A stretch of 64,000 nucleotides of DNA from Cristatella mucedo (lineage: Eukaryota > Bryozoa > Phylactolaemata > Cristatellidae), in NCBI GenBank assembly GCA_009760855.2, contig WPIO01000030.1, positions 3,184,001 through 3,248,000 of the forward strand. The letters are read 5' to 3'. Positions within the stretch are counted from its first letter, which is position 1; each line of letters begins with the position of its first letter. A program made the translations under genes and the position numbers. The notes under the pieces were generated by a model. It was not told where the DNA came from. It saw only the letters and a list, made by a program, of their open reading frames with translations, and ran no database searches. This document shows, piece by piece, positions 24,501 through 32,020 of this stretch.

Positions 24501-25722
24501 TGTGCCAGAGTTGATGAAAATAGCCTAGATTAAGGTGGAAATCCGTGGGGGTAAGATGTTTGCAAAATTACCTGCCAGACTCCCTTGTTTCGGGTTTACC
24601 TCAGCGACCGTATACCCTATAGCAATTGACCTGACATCAACCTAAGTTTGAGGTCGTTGCAAATGGTTTCAGTCTGCTTGAATACCCCTACCTTCACATT
24701 CTGTGAAGCTGGTAAAGTGGCATGGCTGTCTTCACACTGGCGACTGCTATGTCAAAAAACCTGTCAAATCCCTGATACTTGTTCGAACCAAGTGAACTGA
24801 TCATCCCTCTTTTGCTAGAGGAAATTTATGCCAGAATCATAGGTAGGTGCAACAGATTCTTATACAGAGGTGCCACTTGCTAATCGATGAAAACCGTGTG
24901 TGGTGTATAGGCGTTTATTTATTTCCCTCGTGCTAACAGTTTCTATCGGGTTTATGACTGTCTACTTCCTTGGCTGATTAATGCGACAGGCTTCTTCCTT
25001 ATCGAAGGACTACGAATTTTTAGTTGTTGAGTAAAAAATGGTGATGTATTGGCAGCCAGATATGCGAAGTGGTGATCTGTAGAAACATTGAAAATTGACG
25101 AGGGAGAATACTCTCCTCTATTAAAGAGTATGAACACTGGCCCATCAAATCTTGACTTGAGACCTCTAGGCACTCAATACATTGAATGCTTGTTCTAGCT
25201 GGAGCAGCGTCTGGAGTCGGACGTCACTACTCGTGGATTGCCTGCATGCAAGAATGTGACATGTTGAAATTGTGTGGCTGAGTGATCACGTCATAGGGCC
25301 AAGGAGTGAAGGCTTTAGCATTGACGAAAACTAGGCAGGTTACTATACGCTCACTGACTCCATAGCTCTCGCCTACTAATACTGTCAATAGTTATCATCT
25401 ATCATTACACAACGAGAATTTAATGAGCTGTTATGCCCTGTAGTAGGTCATTCCTGCCCTCATTGTTCTGTATTGCACGGCTACTTTTCTTCGTGGGTTG
25501 CAGTGTTTGTACTATTCCTACCCGTGTCCCACTTTCCTATGGAAGAATATACCGATTTTGGATTGTTGAGTATGCAATTATGTCTTGCATTTTCGTTTGC
25601 AAATTAACGTTTGAAATGGGATTTCGAAGTATGTAACAGCATAGATGTTTCTCCACGTTTAGTGCTTTTGTTGCAGGACAATCCACTTTGACATCATCAA
25701 GTATCTCTACGACTTTGTGTAA
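3469..25722 (+). CDS. ORC5: Origin recognition complex subunit 5 (13 exons)
   Basis: ORC5 is an AAA+-like subunit of the nuclear origin recognition complex, which marks replication origins and helps load MCM2-7. Exons: 3469-3543, 4014-4106, 5668-5880, 8980-9054, 9212-9326, 9546-9676, 15490-15629, 16544-16587, 16733-16866, 20424-20471, 23323-23433, 23994-24103, 25677-25722. They total 1335 bp, giving 444 residues, close to the roughly 435 of human ORC5. All introns are GT-AG and all phases agree. Visible landmarks are Walker A GHTATGKT (residues 38-45), '[11 protein letters not shown]' in the Walker B region (about 125-135), '[17 protein letters not shown]', a basic linker '[13 protein letters not shown]', '[15 protein letters not shown]', and the C-terminal '[12 protein letters not shown]'. 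The ATG at 3469 is the first in frame after a TAA at 3460. The gene shares a divergent promoter with the DENND6-like gene. Introns hold many LINE fragments, yet the exons have no stop or frameshift, so I take the gene as functional. Confidence 0.95.
3544..4013 (+). other. ORC5 intron 1
   Basis: 470 bp, GTAAGC donor and TTTTAG acceptor. No repeat was recognised inside. Confidence 0.8.
4014..4106 (+). CDS. ORC5: ORC5 exon 2 (Walker A)
   Basis: Residues 26-56. Contains '[14 protein letters not shown]', the nucleotide-binding P-loop. Acceptor TTTTAG, donor GTAGGC, phase 0 at both ends. Confidence 0.95.
4107..5667 (+). other. ORC5 intron 2
   Basis: 1.56 kb, AT-rich, without a recognisable repeat. 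Short open frames at 4156-4365 and 4696-4929 have no family resemblance. Confidence 0.75.
5668..5880 (+). CDS. ORC5: ORC5 exon 3
   Basis: Residues 57-127. Begins '[19 protein letters not shown]' and ends 'LDQETVYI' before a GTATGT donor. The acceptor is ATTATAG. The 'VNCVE' motif is typical of the family. Confidence 0.95.
5940..6115 (+). mobile_element. LINE family A 3' UTR fragment
   Basis: Carries the family 3' UTR words 'ctgccactaaccacatttgc' and 'atgtcacccctaaccatg'. No coding part or tail hairpin is kept. Lies in ORC5 intron 3. Confidence 0.7.
6230..6760 (+). mobile_element. LINE family A 3' fragment
   Basis: Coding remnant '[19 protein letters not shown]' then 'LKSFGDRAF', a frameshift, the 3' UTR, the tail hairpin region at about 6685-6730, and (ATT)n to 6757. 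In ORC5 intron 3. Confidence 0.85.
7085..7440 (+). mobile_element. LINE family A fragment (RT C-terminal region)
   Basis: Translates as '[20 protein letters not shown]' and on to '[13 protein letters not shown]', the family segment after the RT palm. Several stops and a frameshift are present. Confidence 0.8.
7496..7628 (-). mobile_element. SINE family B (tRNA-headed)
   Basis: On the minus strand it reads from an A-box-like 'taggtaaggtgctcgc', through a B box 'gggttcgaatcctgcagt', to the body ending 'ggctcttctgctgctacaca'. It matches the clean copy at 56866-57033. Confidence 0.75.
7630..8045 (+). mobile_element. Degenerate LINE 3' region
   Basis: Shares 'gaacttgtctgttttgttcctgt' style 3' UTR text with 11100-11170 and a late 'ttaactcttggttattgcct'. 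Probably a third, older L2-like family; no clear coding frame. Confidence 0.4.
8470..8615 (-). mobile_element. SINE family A (tRNA head, L2-type tail)
   Basis: Minus strand: A-box-like 'tttggtaaagcagttaagg', B box 'cgtgggctcgagccccgagg', then 'gagattaaattctcttgggg' and a short AT tail. In ORC5 intron 3. Confidence 0.75.
8980..9054 (+). CDS. ORC5: ORC5 exon 4
   Basis: Residues 128-152, '[20 protein letters not shown]' then 'RLQEL'. It completes the Walker B region started in exon 3. Acceptor TTTGTAG, donor GTATGT, phase 0. Confidence 0.95.
9212..9326 (+). CDS. ORC5: ORC5 exon 5
   Basis: Residues 153-190 plus one base. Contains '[11 protein letters not shown]' and '[12 protein letters not shown]'. 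Acceptor TATGTAG, donor GTATGG; ends in phase 1. Confidence 0.95.
9546..9676 (+). CDS. ORC5: ORC5 exon 6
   Basis: Residues 191-234: '[20 protein letters not shown]' onward to 'RSLQELRYM'. Acceptor TTTTGCAG, donor GTGAGT. A LINE copy begins only some 25-45 bp after the donor. Confidence 0.95.
9700..10320 (+). mobile_element. LINE family A 3' fragment in ORC5 intron 6
   Basis: Coding remnant '[20 protein letters not shown]' and '[20 protein letters not shown]', ending '[10 protein letters not shown]'. It is followed by the 3' UTR, a tail region at about 10255-10295, and (ATT)n. Open over about 400 bp, so fairly young. Confidence 0.9.
10930..11350 (+). mobile_element. Degenerate LINE 3' fragment
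   Basis: Weak family match at '[16 protein letters not shown]' (about 10985-11030), 3' UTR words shared with 7850-8000, and a short ATT tail near 11335-11350. Confidence 0.5.
11395..11720 (-). mobile_element. LINE fragment, old
   Basis: Minus strand gives an '[10 protein letters not shown]' style motif at 11430-11455 and '[18 protein letters not shown]' upstream of it, like the '[20 protein letters not shown]' region of family A. Confidence 0.55.
11920..12590 (+). mobile_element. LINE family A RT fragments with a deletion
   Basis: 11922-12107 holds a degraded RT palm ('[18 protein letters not shown]'). 12428-12575 holds '[17 protein letters not shown]' and the following segment. The part between is lost or unrecognisable. 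Confidence 0.7.
12600..14060 (-). mobile_element. LINE family A, 5' and RT part
   Basis: Minus strand, from 14060 leftward: the end of the endonuclease domain (about 13990-13740), the linker '[16 protein letters not shown]', and RT motifs '[20 protein letters not shown]', '[20 protein letters not shown]', and '[18 protein letters not shown]'. The catalytic YADD is intact. The 215-codon stretch 12597-13244 is open apart from a damaged '[10 protein letters not shown]'. It lies in ORC5 intron 6, antisense to the gene. Confidence 0.9.
14090..14360 (+). mobile_element. LINE 3' fragment, old
   Basis: Matches '[17 protein letters not shown]' at 14100-14150, then 3' UTR text and the end of a tail near 14300-14350. 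Confidence 0.6.
14640..14803 (+). mobile_element. SINE family B, diverged
   Basis: A-box-like 'actaggtaattccgttgctt', B-box-like 'ggtggtttcaatcctgcagt', then 'gggcgatcgcggtggtgcta' and 'atacaaaaagaggctgttaa'. Confidence 0.75.
15140..15345 (+). mobile_element. LINE 3' end fragment
   Basis: 'taggatgctggcctaagcct' followed by the L2-type tail 'gtaaagcacctgggtagaga' and 'tcctagggctcgatacaaat'. Lies about 150 bp before ORC5 exon 7. Confidence 0.55.
15490..15629 (+). CDS. ORC5: ORC5 exon 7
   Basis: Residues 235-280 plus two bases: '[20 protein letters not shown]' to 'RTVYLRELS'. Acceptor TTTCAG, donor GTAAGG; ends in phase 2. Confidence 0.95.
16544..16587 (+). CDS. ORC5: ORC5 exon 8 (micro-exon, 44 bp)
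   Basis: Residues 281-295: '[15 protein letters not shown]' when joined to exon 7. Acceptor TTTTCAG, donor GTACGT. Phase 2 in and phase 1 out, which agrees with both neighbours. Confidence 0.9.
16733..16866 (+). CDS. ORC5: ORC5 exon 9
   Basis: Residues 296-340. Contains '[20 protein letters not shown]', the strongest ORC5 signature in the gene. Acceptor GTGTAG, donor GTAACT. Confidence 0.97.
17120..17895 (-). mobile_element. LINE family A 3' half
   Basis: Minus strand: starts with (ATT)n and the tail hairpin at the left end (17120-17180), then '[20 protein letters not shown]' at 17350-17430 and older coding text to about 17890. In ORC5 intron 9. Confidence 0.8.
17896..18960 (-). mobile_element. 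LINE family A copy, 3' tail plus RT
   Basis: A second minus-strand copy abuts the previous one. It has its own ATT tail and 3' UTR (17896-18060), then RT motifs '[20 protein letters not shown]' and '[16 protein letters not shown]' at 18290-18450. The segment between 3' UTR and RT is deleted. Confidence 0.85.
19015..19350 (-). mobile_element. LINE family B 3' end
   Basis: Family B ends in ATGTA-type repeats and the text 'atctccgtctgtaactccac' (about 70-90% alike in four copies here). Minus-strand coding remnant: '[19 protein letters not shown]', then '[19 protein letters not shown]'. In ORC5 intron 9. Confidence 0.75.
19351..20423 (+). other. ORC5 intron 9, 3' part
   Basis: No repeat or exon recognised other than a C-rich stretch near 20071. 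Confidence 0.5.
20424..20471 (+). CDS. ORC5: ORC5 exon 10 (48 bp, basic linker)
   Basis: Residues 341-356: '[16 protein letters not shown]'. It corresponds to the lysine-rich linker between the AAA+ lid and the winged-helix part in other ORC5 proteins. Acceptor TTTGTAG, donor GTAAGT, phase 0. Found because the joined frame otherwise lacked this segment; the exon is short, so slightly less certain. Confidence 0.85.
21010..21095. repeat. C and G homopolymer runs
   Basis: A run of C at about 21020-21030 and a run of G at about 21078-21087 face each other across about 50 bp and could pair as a hairpin. Confidence 0.5.
21110..21205 (+). mobile_element. LINE family A tail fragment
   Basis: Contains 'tttgcagcaaatgtaaagtg', 'gagctctctgagggtgccat' and a short ATT run: the extreme 3' end of family A. 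Confidence 0.7.
21395..22330 (-). mobile_element. LINE family B, 3' kilobase
   Basis: Minus strand begins with (ATGTA)n at 21396-21420. Coding remnants are '[20 protein letters not shown]' at about 21800-21860 and '[20 protein letters not shown]' with '[20 protein letters not shown]' at 21990-22215. These motifs place it in the same CR1/L2 group as family A but in a separate lineage. In ORC5 intron 10. Confidence 0.85.
22331..23322 (+). other. ORC5 intron 10, 3' part
   Basis: No gene. Around 23068-23110 there is a weak L2-type tail remnant ('taggtagagattaagttatc'). Confidence 0.5.
23323..23433 (+). CDS. ORC5: ORC5 exon 11
   Basis: Residues 357-393: '[20 protein letters not shown]' through 'PPTANLFCQ'. 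Acceptor TTTTTAAG, donor GTATGT. Confidence 0.97.
23994..24103 (+). CDS. ORC5: ORC5 exon 12
   Basis: Residues 394-429 plus two bases: '[14 protein letters not shown]' and '[19 protein letters not shown]'. Acceptor TTTAG, donor GTAATT; ends in phase 2. This is the winged-helix region. Confidence 0.95.
24104..25676 (+). other. ORC5 intron 12
   Basis: 1.57 kb with no recognised repeat; a C-run at about 24132-24141. Confidence 0.7.
25677..25722 (+). CDS. ORC5: ORC5 exon 13 (C-terminus and stop)
   Basis: Residues 430-444: '[15 protein letters not shown]' then TAA. Acceptor TTGCAG. The ending matches the conserved C-terminus of ORC5. Confidence 0.95.
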
Positions 25723-25903
25723 TATAAAGTATGTGATTATAATTGTTGGTGCTCTTGGAGATCACCTTCTCGTCTACTTAGCACATCGTTTTTGCTGTGC
25801 TACTTATTATTTTCGCAACGTACTGTAGATATTTGCTGCTTGCTTACTGCTAAGCAAGATTACTAGACAAGAATATGCTGCGGTATGTTATCTTCTTGTC
25901 ACA

Positions 25904-25909
25904 AATAAA
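25904..25909 (+). promoter_or_regulatory. Candidate ORC5 poly(A) signal
   Basis: AATAAA 182 bp after the stop, followed within 10 bases by TGTCTTT. A non-canonical AATATAAA lies at the stop itself (25720-25727). Confidence 0.6.
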
Positions 25910-26585
25910 GTGTCTTTAGGCGTCTTGGGCATTCTTGTTTATGATTGGTGCTGTTATGTGCCCCTTGTGAATTACTGAGTTGACTTGCGTTGAGGCATAA
26001 ATCTGATCTGATCGTTTAAACGTGCTTTTGAAAATAAAAATGGACACCAAACCACGTCGGAGTTGGTCGAGCAAATGTATTGCGACTAGAAGACCATTTG
26101 TCTCCACCTGCAGTCAGCAGACAACGTTTAAGAGATGGAGCGTAGGTGCCGTACGAGTTAACAGAATACCAAAAACGGAAGGACTGTCTCGGCTCAATAC
26201 GATAGTTAAAGTGTGTCGGTGCTAACTTTGGTTTTTAGATTCTGAAACCGGCTACTTCCTACACGTTTTGGTGCGTATGTGGACACGGTTTAGCAAAACC
26301 TTTGTGGGTGCATGTATTTGCATTAAGCTATCAGGTGACTAGACATGTGCAGTTGACCTATACTTAGATTTCAAAATGTAATGGATATGCGGAATTGCGA
26401 CCATCATCGAGGAGTATTTTTTGGCCGAGAACTCATTTGTTCGTAACTTGAACTCCAATTTGATTGTTTAATTGCTAAGTAAAAATAAAAAACAAGTACG
26501 AAGCTCACTCAGTAGGAAGTGCACTCGGCTAAAGAATGTATTGCTATGGATTTGCCCAGCTTCTCTTTAAGTCGATCTCGAAAAA
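25910..26585. other. Intergenic, no gene recognised
   Basis: Two overlapping open frames of 63-67 codons on opposite strands near 25916-26225 lack any family resemblance. Confidence 0.4.
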
Positions 26586-26735
26586 TTGGTTTGGCTCAGT
26601 GGTAACAGTGGCCTTTAGGGACTGAGGTCAATGTGAATGTATTTTATGATCGTGGGCTCGAGCCCCTTGGCATACGTACATTAAGCGCCTGAATACAGTC
26701 AGTTCTCTTAGGTACTATACCAATGAATTTTATTT
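26586..26735 (+). mobile_element. SINE family A
   Basis: A-box-like 'tggtttggctcagtggtaac', B box 'cgtgggctcgagccccttgg', then 'attaagcgcctgaatacagt' and 'ttctcttaggtactatacca', the L2-type tail. Confidence 0.8.
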
Positions 26736-28409
26736 GTATTAATATATATTCAATATTATCATGGGAAGCCGAGAAACTTGCTTTATGCTGTTCTGTCTTC
26801 TGGCACTGCCTTACCCACAACTGCTACTATTGCGGTTCTGCTAGTAAATACACTGTTAAGTACACATGCTAGCCGGCTTGGCCGTTTCCGCTGTTTTTCG
26901 ACCATTCGGAAAACTTTGCGATCTCAGGCGGTGAGAATAATAATATTCCATTTGTATAGCGCCCTCAAAGAACTTAATCTCTTTCTGCTCACTTTAAATG
27001 TGCAGTCGATCTTGCCATTTGCCGCGTTAAAGGAAGGTGTAACTACCACAGATCGGCAAAGACACTAGTTTCGTCTGCTAATACTTCATGCTGTGTACGG
27101 TGTTGCAGACATGGCTAGTTCGAAGGCCACGAGTTAACAGGTCACTCGACTTCGAACGTTTGCCGGTATAGAGGCAACATTAGTACGTGCCTCATCCTCA
27201 TTTCGGGTCTTTCTCAAATTTCATTTATGCAGCGATAAATTTAGACAGGATCTAGCGAGTTAATCACTTCTCTCAGAATCGAAGGGGGCTCAATGCTTGC
27301 AGCTTGGGCTGAGGAGGCTGTGCTCTGCCTATTCAACTGGACCCGGCCGGAAAGAGGCTCCTTTCCCATTCTCCTCCCTAGGCCTCCCTCCCTAGGCTAC
27401 TTCCCTTGATGGAGTTCTGATGGGCCGGACTACTGTACCTCACTTCTTGGTGGTCCGCCATGGAAAGCTGCCGATGCAAATTTTTCGCGGCTGCATATCT
27501 CATTTTCAAGAGTAAGCGTGTTTCTACGGCAGTACACAAGCATCGCCGTTGATTGCCGGTTGCTTACAGCGCATCTGTCGTCCAAGACCCTACTACTTGC
27601 GTTTGAATAGAGTATGGGCAAAGCTATCATTGTATCTATGGTTTCCTCGTGGAATACTGTACCCAGCAGGCAAAGAGAAGTTGGCTGATTTAAAAACCTC
27701 AGCTGTAAAGTGGCAGGAGAGCCGTATCATTTATTGGCACCGCTTAGTAGTGTGGAATAAAGGATCACTCACTGCAGGACTCGCTGGCACGACTTAACTC
27801 CTTCCCCCTGAGGTAAGACCTAGGGGTCACAGCTTGGATCTGTCCCGTTGGGCTTTGTGTCCAGCGTACCCGGTTTTTTAGGGGCGAAAATTGTGTATTA
27901 TTCGCTGCCAGCAGCTCTTCGAGTCATCAACTTATTTTTTGCCACGCGAAGTTATATATTGATTTAATTGACCGTAATCGGCGACCTCAGTAACACTAGG
28001 TCTTGATGATCTATCAATTCTAGGTGCATTTACTTACGCATCGGAAACAAGCACATGTGAAAGTGTACGTCGTGGATCAACGAACTTCCTTTCATTGCTG
28101 TTTTAAGGCCCATCACTAATCACCTCCTTCATAACCAACTGGTGCTCCACCTGTTAGAGCCTCTCCGTACGTACAGACCAGTAAATTAGCCGTTCCTTTC
28201 TTTCTCCTAGAGACCGTTGGCTAGAGAAGCTTTGGCTAGGTGATTTGTAATCATTGACTCTTTTCCATAATGTATGACGTAGAGACGCTATTTACTTTCC
28301 CGTTCCCAACTATTGAGGCTTGTTTTGCAGCCATCAAAGCCCTCAAGTCTTATGCTATAAAATTATTCGTCGGTCTGAATAATTATGCTTCTCACTTTTT
28401 TTGTTTCGT
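26736..28409. other. Intergenic, mostly unassigned
   Basis: A minus-strand L2-type tail fragment lies at about 26938-27000 ('ttgtatagcgccctcaaaga'). Open frames at 26778-27068 and 27549-27797 are not recognised. Upstream exons of the 32-kb transporter could be here, but I found none I could support. Confidence 0.4.
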
Positions 28410-29385
28410 GAGACAAAGTCTTGATAAAACTAATTTACTAGCTATGGGCAAACCCAGCGTTATTCACAAATTAGAAAGGATGCCGCTCAAAGTTGGCTCT
28501 GCCAGCATATCTCCTGTTGAATCAGTTCGAAATCTAGGTGTCATGTTACAAAGTGACCTCTCGTTAGACGAACACATCTGCGCCACAGTCAAATCTGCCT
28601 ACTTTCAGCTACACAGCATTGCTAAAATTCGGGCTTGTTTAGATAAGGATACCGAGTCTAAATTGGTCCAAGCATTTGTGACATCCCGATTTGATTTCTG
28701 TGACTCGCTGCTTACTTGCCTACCGGCATGTGCATTCCGGCGATTACAGTTTGTGCAAAACTCTGCAGCTGGGCTTGTCTGTCGTGAACGTCGCAGTTGC
28801 CACATCACAACACTTCTCGCCGACCTGCACTGGCTGCAAGTCAAGCAACGGATCGACTTCAAAGTTTTGTCGCTCATGTTTAGGTTGCTTGATTTTTTGG
28901 CTCCAGCCTATCTCTCAGATTTACTCTTCCATCAGGCCAAGCATCGTACATCCCGCTTTTCGAAATCAAGCAGCCTACAACTACCTCGTACATACCTCAA
29001 ATCCTTTGGAGACCGTGCAATTAGTTCGTATGCTCTCAAATCCCAGAACTCCCTCCCGACATGCGTCAGAACATCCCCTGATTTGACCACATTTAAAAAG
29101 AACCTAAAAACACACCTATTTAGGACAGCATTTAGTGGGTCCCTGTGATTCGTTCTTCATGTACTTATTCGTTGCTGACACTGTGCATGCTGCCACTAAC
29201 CACATTTGCATGCTAACCCTGAGCATTTCACCCCTAACCATGTTATTCATTTTGTTTGTTTATCAAGCATGATATTACTCACCATTCGATTGAATTTTCT
29301 TATGCAGCAAATGTAAAGCGCCTAGAGAGAGATTGAGTTCTCCGAGGGCGCTTTATTAAGTGCATTACTATTATCATTATTATTA
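28410..29385 (+). mobile_element. LINE family A 3' kilobase, long open frame
   Basis: 28270-29148 is open for 292 codons. The first 45 or so codons are not LINE. From about residue 53 it reads as the family ORF2 C-terminal third: 'KTNLLAMGKPSVIHKLERMP', 'NLGVMLQSDLSLDEHI', 'FVQNSAAGLVCRERRSCHIT', '[20 protein letters not shown]', ending '[10 protein letters not shown]'. It continues into 3' UTR, the tail hairpin (about 29313-29365) and (ATT)n to 29388. 5' truncated, as usual for LINEs, and probably recent. Confidence 0.92.
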
Positions 29386-29497
29386 TTAAACACTAAACCC
29401 TAAATCCTAAACACTAAATCATTAACTCTAAATTCTAAAACCTAAAACCCCTAAATTTTAAACCAGAGAAACTAAACCGTAAAACCTAAACCATATA
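29386..29497 (+). repeat. Degenerate CCCTAAA-like repeat patch
   Basis: Repeated units such as 'ctaaaccctaaatcctaaac' continue, with variation, for about 110 bp directly after the LINE tail. Confidence 0.8.
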
Positions 29498-29499
29498 CC

Positions 29500-29580
29500 C
29501 AGGGAGAATGCCTAACCCCAGGGGGTGAAATGTCCAGGAGTGAATGTCTGGGGGAAACGTCCAGGGGGAAATGTCCGTAC
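29500..29580 (+). repeat. G-rich short tandem repeat
   Basis: Four or five variants of a 13-16 bp unit, e.g. 'gggggaaatgtcc', 'gggggaaacgtcca', 'gggggtgaaatgtcc'. Confidence 0.7.
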
Positions 29581-29585
29581 CCCGC

Positions 29586-30435
29586 TCGGCCAGTCGGGGC
29601 TAATCACCCGCTTACCAGCACGTGTGGTCGAAGACAGAGCTGATGAATGACGACAATTCCTTCAAAGACCATCCTTGGCTTGGATGCTTTGGAACCATTT
29701 CACAAGCATTACGTCGCCTCTTTCACAGGGCTGCAAACCACTGCATTCTCAATCTTCTGAATGTCTTTTCCTAAGCAAGAAAGTCTCCCGCCGCATTCCG
29801 TAATGGCGAATAGTCGTGAAAGGGTTGTTGGGTTAGCGAGCGGTCAATAGCAACGTGGTTATTTGGAGCGTTCAGCAGGGCAGCAGTCACTTAAGTTGCT
29901 CATTTTCAGGCTGTCAATCTGTTTGGCCGCATGACGCTGAATGCTACTTGTGCTTGAGGCGAATTGACAAATCTATTCGACTCGCCCCTTTCGCGTCTTC
30001 ACACTTCGCCTGCCCTTTGGGCCTGGAGGAGATTTGCCCCAGGATATGCAGATACTTCACTATGTTTATTGGGGGAGGGAGAACTCCCGCCCCAGCCCCT
30101 GGCTTTCTACGTAGACAAGGCACACAATCCAAACATTGCTACTTTTTGATTATAGCAAAGATAGTATGCAATGCTGGCACCGTAGGCGGCTGTGAAGGTG
30201 GCGTGAAGGAATGTACTGTAGCGTATCAACAGATAAGAGGGATTTTGAGACGACTGACTGTGCGGGCAGAGAGACGACCCAGTCCCTGGGGGAGGGAGGC
30301 AGGCTTGCGTTTAAGTATTTTCCATTTCCGTTTATTGAATCGGAACATCGGCGGAGCCAGCGGGCAATTGCCCCTCCCCCATGGACAGAGGGATGGACAA
30401 AGGCTTTGACGGCATGTCATGAGGCAGAGGCCGGA
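29586..30435. other. Unassigned stretch
   Basis: Several overlapping open frames exist on both strands (e.g. 29855-30409 plus), but no domain, signal peptide or splice pattern supports any of them. Confidence 0.4.
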
Positions 30436-30661
30436 GAATCTGCACAGGCTGGAGAGTTCGAGCTGGCCGGAGATTCTGCACAAGACAAAGAGTCTGCTCA
30501 GGACAGAGAGTCTGTGCAGGCCGGAGAGGCTGTGCAGGCCGGAAAGACTTCGCAGGTCAGAGAGTTTGTGCAGGCCGCAGAGACTGCAGGTCGGAGAGGC
30601 TGTGCAGGCCGGAGAGACTGAGCATGCCGGAAAGTGTTGCATGCCGGAGATGCAGCTGCGA
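30436..30661 (+). repeat. 18-bp minisatellite
   Basis: About 13 imperfect copies of a unit like 'gagtctgtgcaggccgga'. Most are 18 bp, so one frame reads as a hexapeptide repeat (ESVQAG, EAVQAG, ESAQDR). A 16-bp and a 17-bp copy break that frame after about nine units. Whether any of it is translated is unknown. Confidence 0.8.
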
Positions 30662-31097
30662 AGGCCGAGGACGCGGCAGCGCATGTTAGAGACGTGGGGC
30701 CGCAGGTCGGAGACGAGGCGGCAGAAGCAGAGGGAGAGACGCAGCGGCAGAGGTCCGCAAAATGGCGGCTGTTGAAGTCAGCTCGGTGCCGATGGCCGGT
30801 GGACGACGTTGGCGGCTGTTCGCAAAATGCCGTGCACCAGCATGCCTCGTACGAGCAGCTGTAAGGTAGCCAGCCTGCCTGTGGGGTCAGCTGTTGATGT
30901 TGCCTGTTATGCCGATACGGCGCTAGATGTGAAGTGTCGCATTTGTAGCAGCTAGGCTCGCTCAATGCTGCCTGGTACATTGCGGTTACTTGTGTTGCTG
31001 CTGGGATTTTGTGACCTTAAGGTCAAGGGGGCGTGTAGTTTGGTTATGTGCAGGCCTGTACTGGTCCTCTGCTAAACCGCTGGTGAACAGCTGTTGG

Positions 31098-31192
31098 GAT
31101 TCATCGGAGGCGACCACAGCTGTGCACCGATCCTTGAAAAGGATCGGTGCAGAAGGGATCGATGCAGAGCTGTGGTCTGCCTTCGATGAATC
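31098..31192. repeat. Long two-tier hairpin
   Basis: A perfect 13-bp stem (TGCACCGATCCTT at 31123-31135 and its complement at 31139-31151, 3-base loop) is enclosed by a second, imperfect arm of about 25 bp (31098-31121 with 31168-31192). Confidence 0.85.
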
Positions 31193-31399
31193 GTTGGGGT
31201 CGGCCAGTGTGAAGCCGTGGTCGAGGAGAGGGGACTCGAGTGGGGAGAGGGGCGAGGGGAGTCGTGCTTCCCTCTGCTCGGTGCGTTGTACAATAAGCTG
31301 TTGGGGATGGTCATCGGCTGGCTTTCTGTGTGCTGTTCAGGAACCGAACAACAGAAACAGCCCAGTTCTGGGCTCTATGCCTGCCCATCTGCCGGAATC

Positions 31400-31556
31400 A
31401 TGTAATATAATTAATTTCATAGCACCGTAAGGGAACTTATTTTCTACTCAGGGCTTCACATAGGCCACGGGACTCGAGTTCATGGCCTCAACCGTCAAGT
31501 ACATTCACTTTGACCTTGGTTGGGCAAGCAGCTTATTCACTGGCCCAAACAGCAGA
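31400..31556 (-). mobile_element. SINE family A, diverged
   Basis: Minus strand: head around 31545-31490, B-box-like 'catgaactcgagtcccgtgg', and tail 'gttcccttacggtgctatga'. Confidence 0.65.
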
Positions 31557-31589
31557 CAGTTCGATGTTGTAGCCCACATCAGTAACTTG

Positions 31590-31760
31590 TAAATCCTAAG
31601 CCCTTAAACATAAGCCCTAAGCCCTAAGCTCTATCCTCTAAGGCCAAAAGATATGCAACTCTAAATGACGTTACATTAAACCCCCAGAAAATACAAACAC
31701 AAACCCTAAACCACAAACTAACAACTTCAAAATCCTTAAATGTAAATACTAAAAACGAAG
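31590..31760 (+). repeat. Second degenerate CCCTAAA-like patch
   Basis: Units such as 'aagccctaagccctaagctc' and 'acaaaccctaaaccac' are scattered over about 170 bp. Confidence 0.7.
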
Positions 31761-32020
31761 CCAAAAAAGCATATCACCATCTGCTCACATAATGTAAAAT
31801 GTAAACAGCCGGTAGCTATGATACTGAACTTTCTGCCGACATGGCTGCACTGCCTACAGCGGAAAGTTTGCTGTCTCTACGTGCACAAGTGGCGGTGTAT
31901 TTCCAGTTGCTTGGTCTCCATTAGCCTGCACGCTCAGTCAAATGGTGTCGATTTTAATCCGAGTACAGAACCTGTGCTCAACTCGGTTAGTAATTGAGCT
32001 CACTCTGTTTTTTCTCGAAG

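Noticed and set aside
26239-26270. Short exon-like segment between TTTTTAG and GTGCGT
   Set aside because: Only about 32 bp and no family match; splice-like pairs of this quality occur often by chance.
26778-27068. Upstream exon of the SLC35A5-like gene (hydrophobic frame)
   Set aside because: Hydrophobic, but no motif of the family, and the frame runs into a LINE tail.
29855-30409. 184-codon open frame, plus strand
   Set aside because: No hydrophobic pattern, motif or splice logic, and overlapping frames of similar length exist on the same stretch.
30226-30980. Two minus-strand open frames of 152 and 160 codons
   Set aside because: Both are antisense readings of the 18-bp minisatellite, which is open in several frames because of its unit length.
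29386-31760. CRISPR array or chromosome end
   Set aside because: Repeats are degenerate and without regular spacers; ordinary sequence continues on both sides, so it is not a chromosome end.
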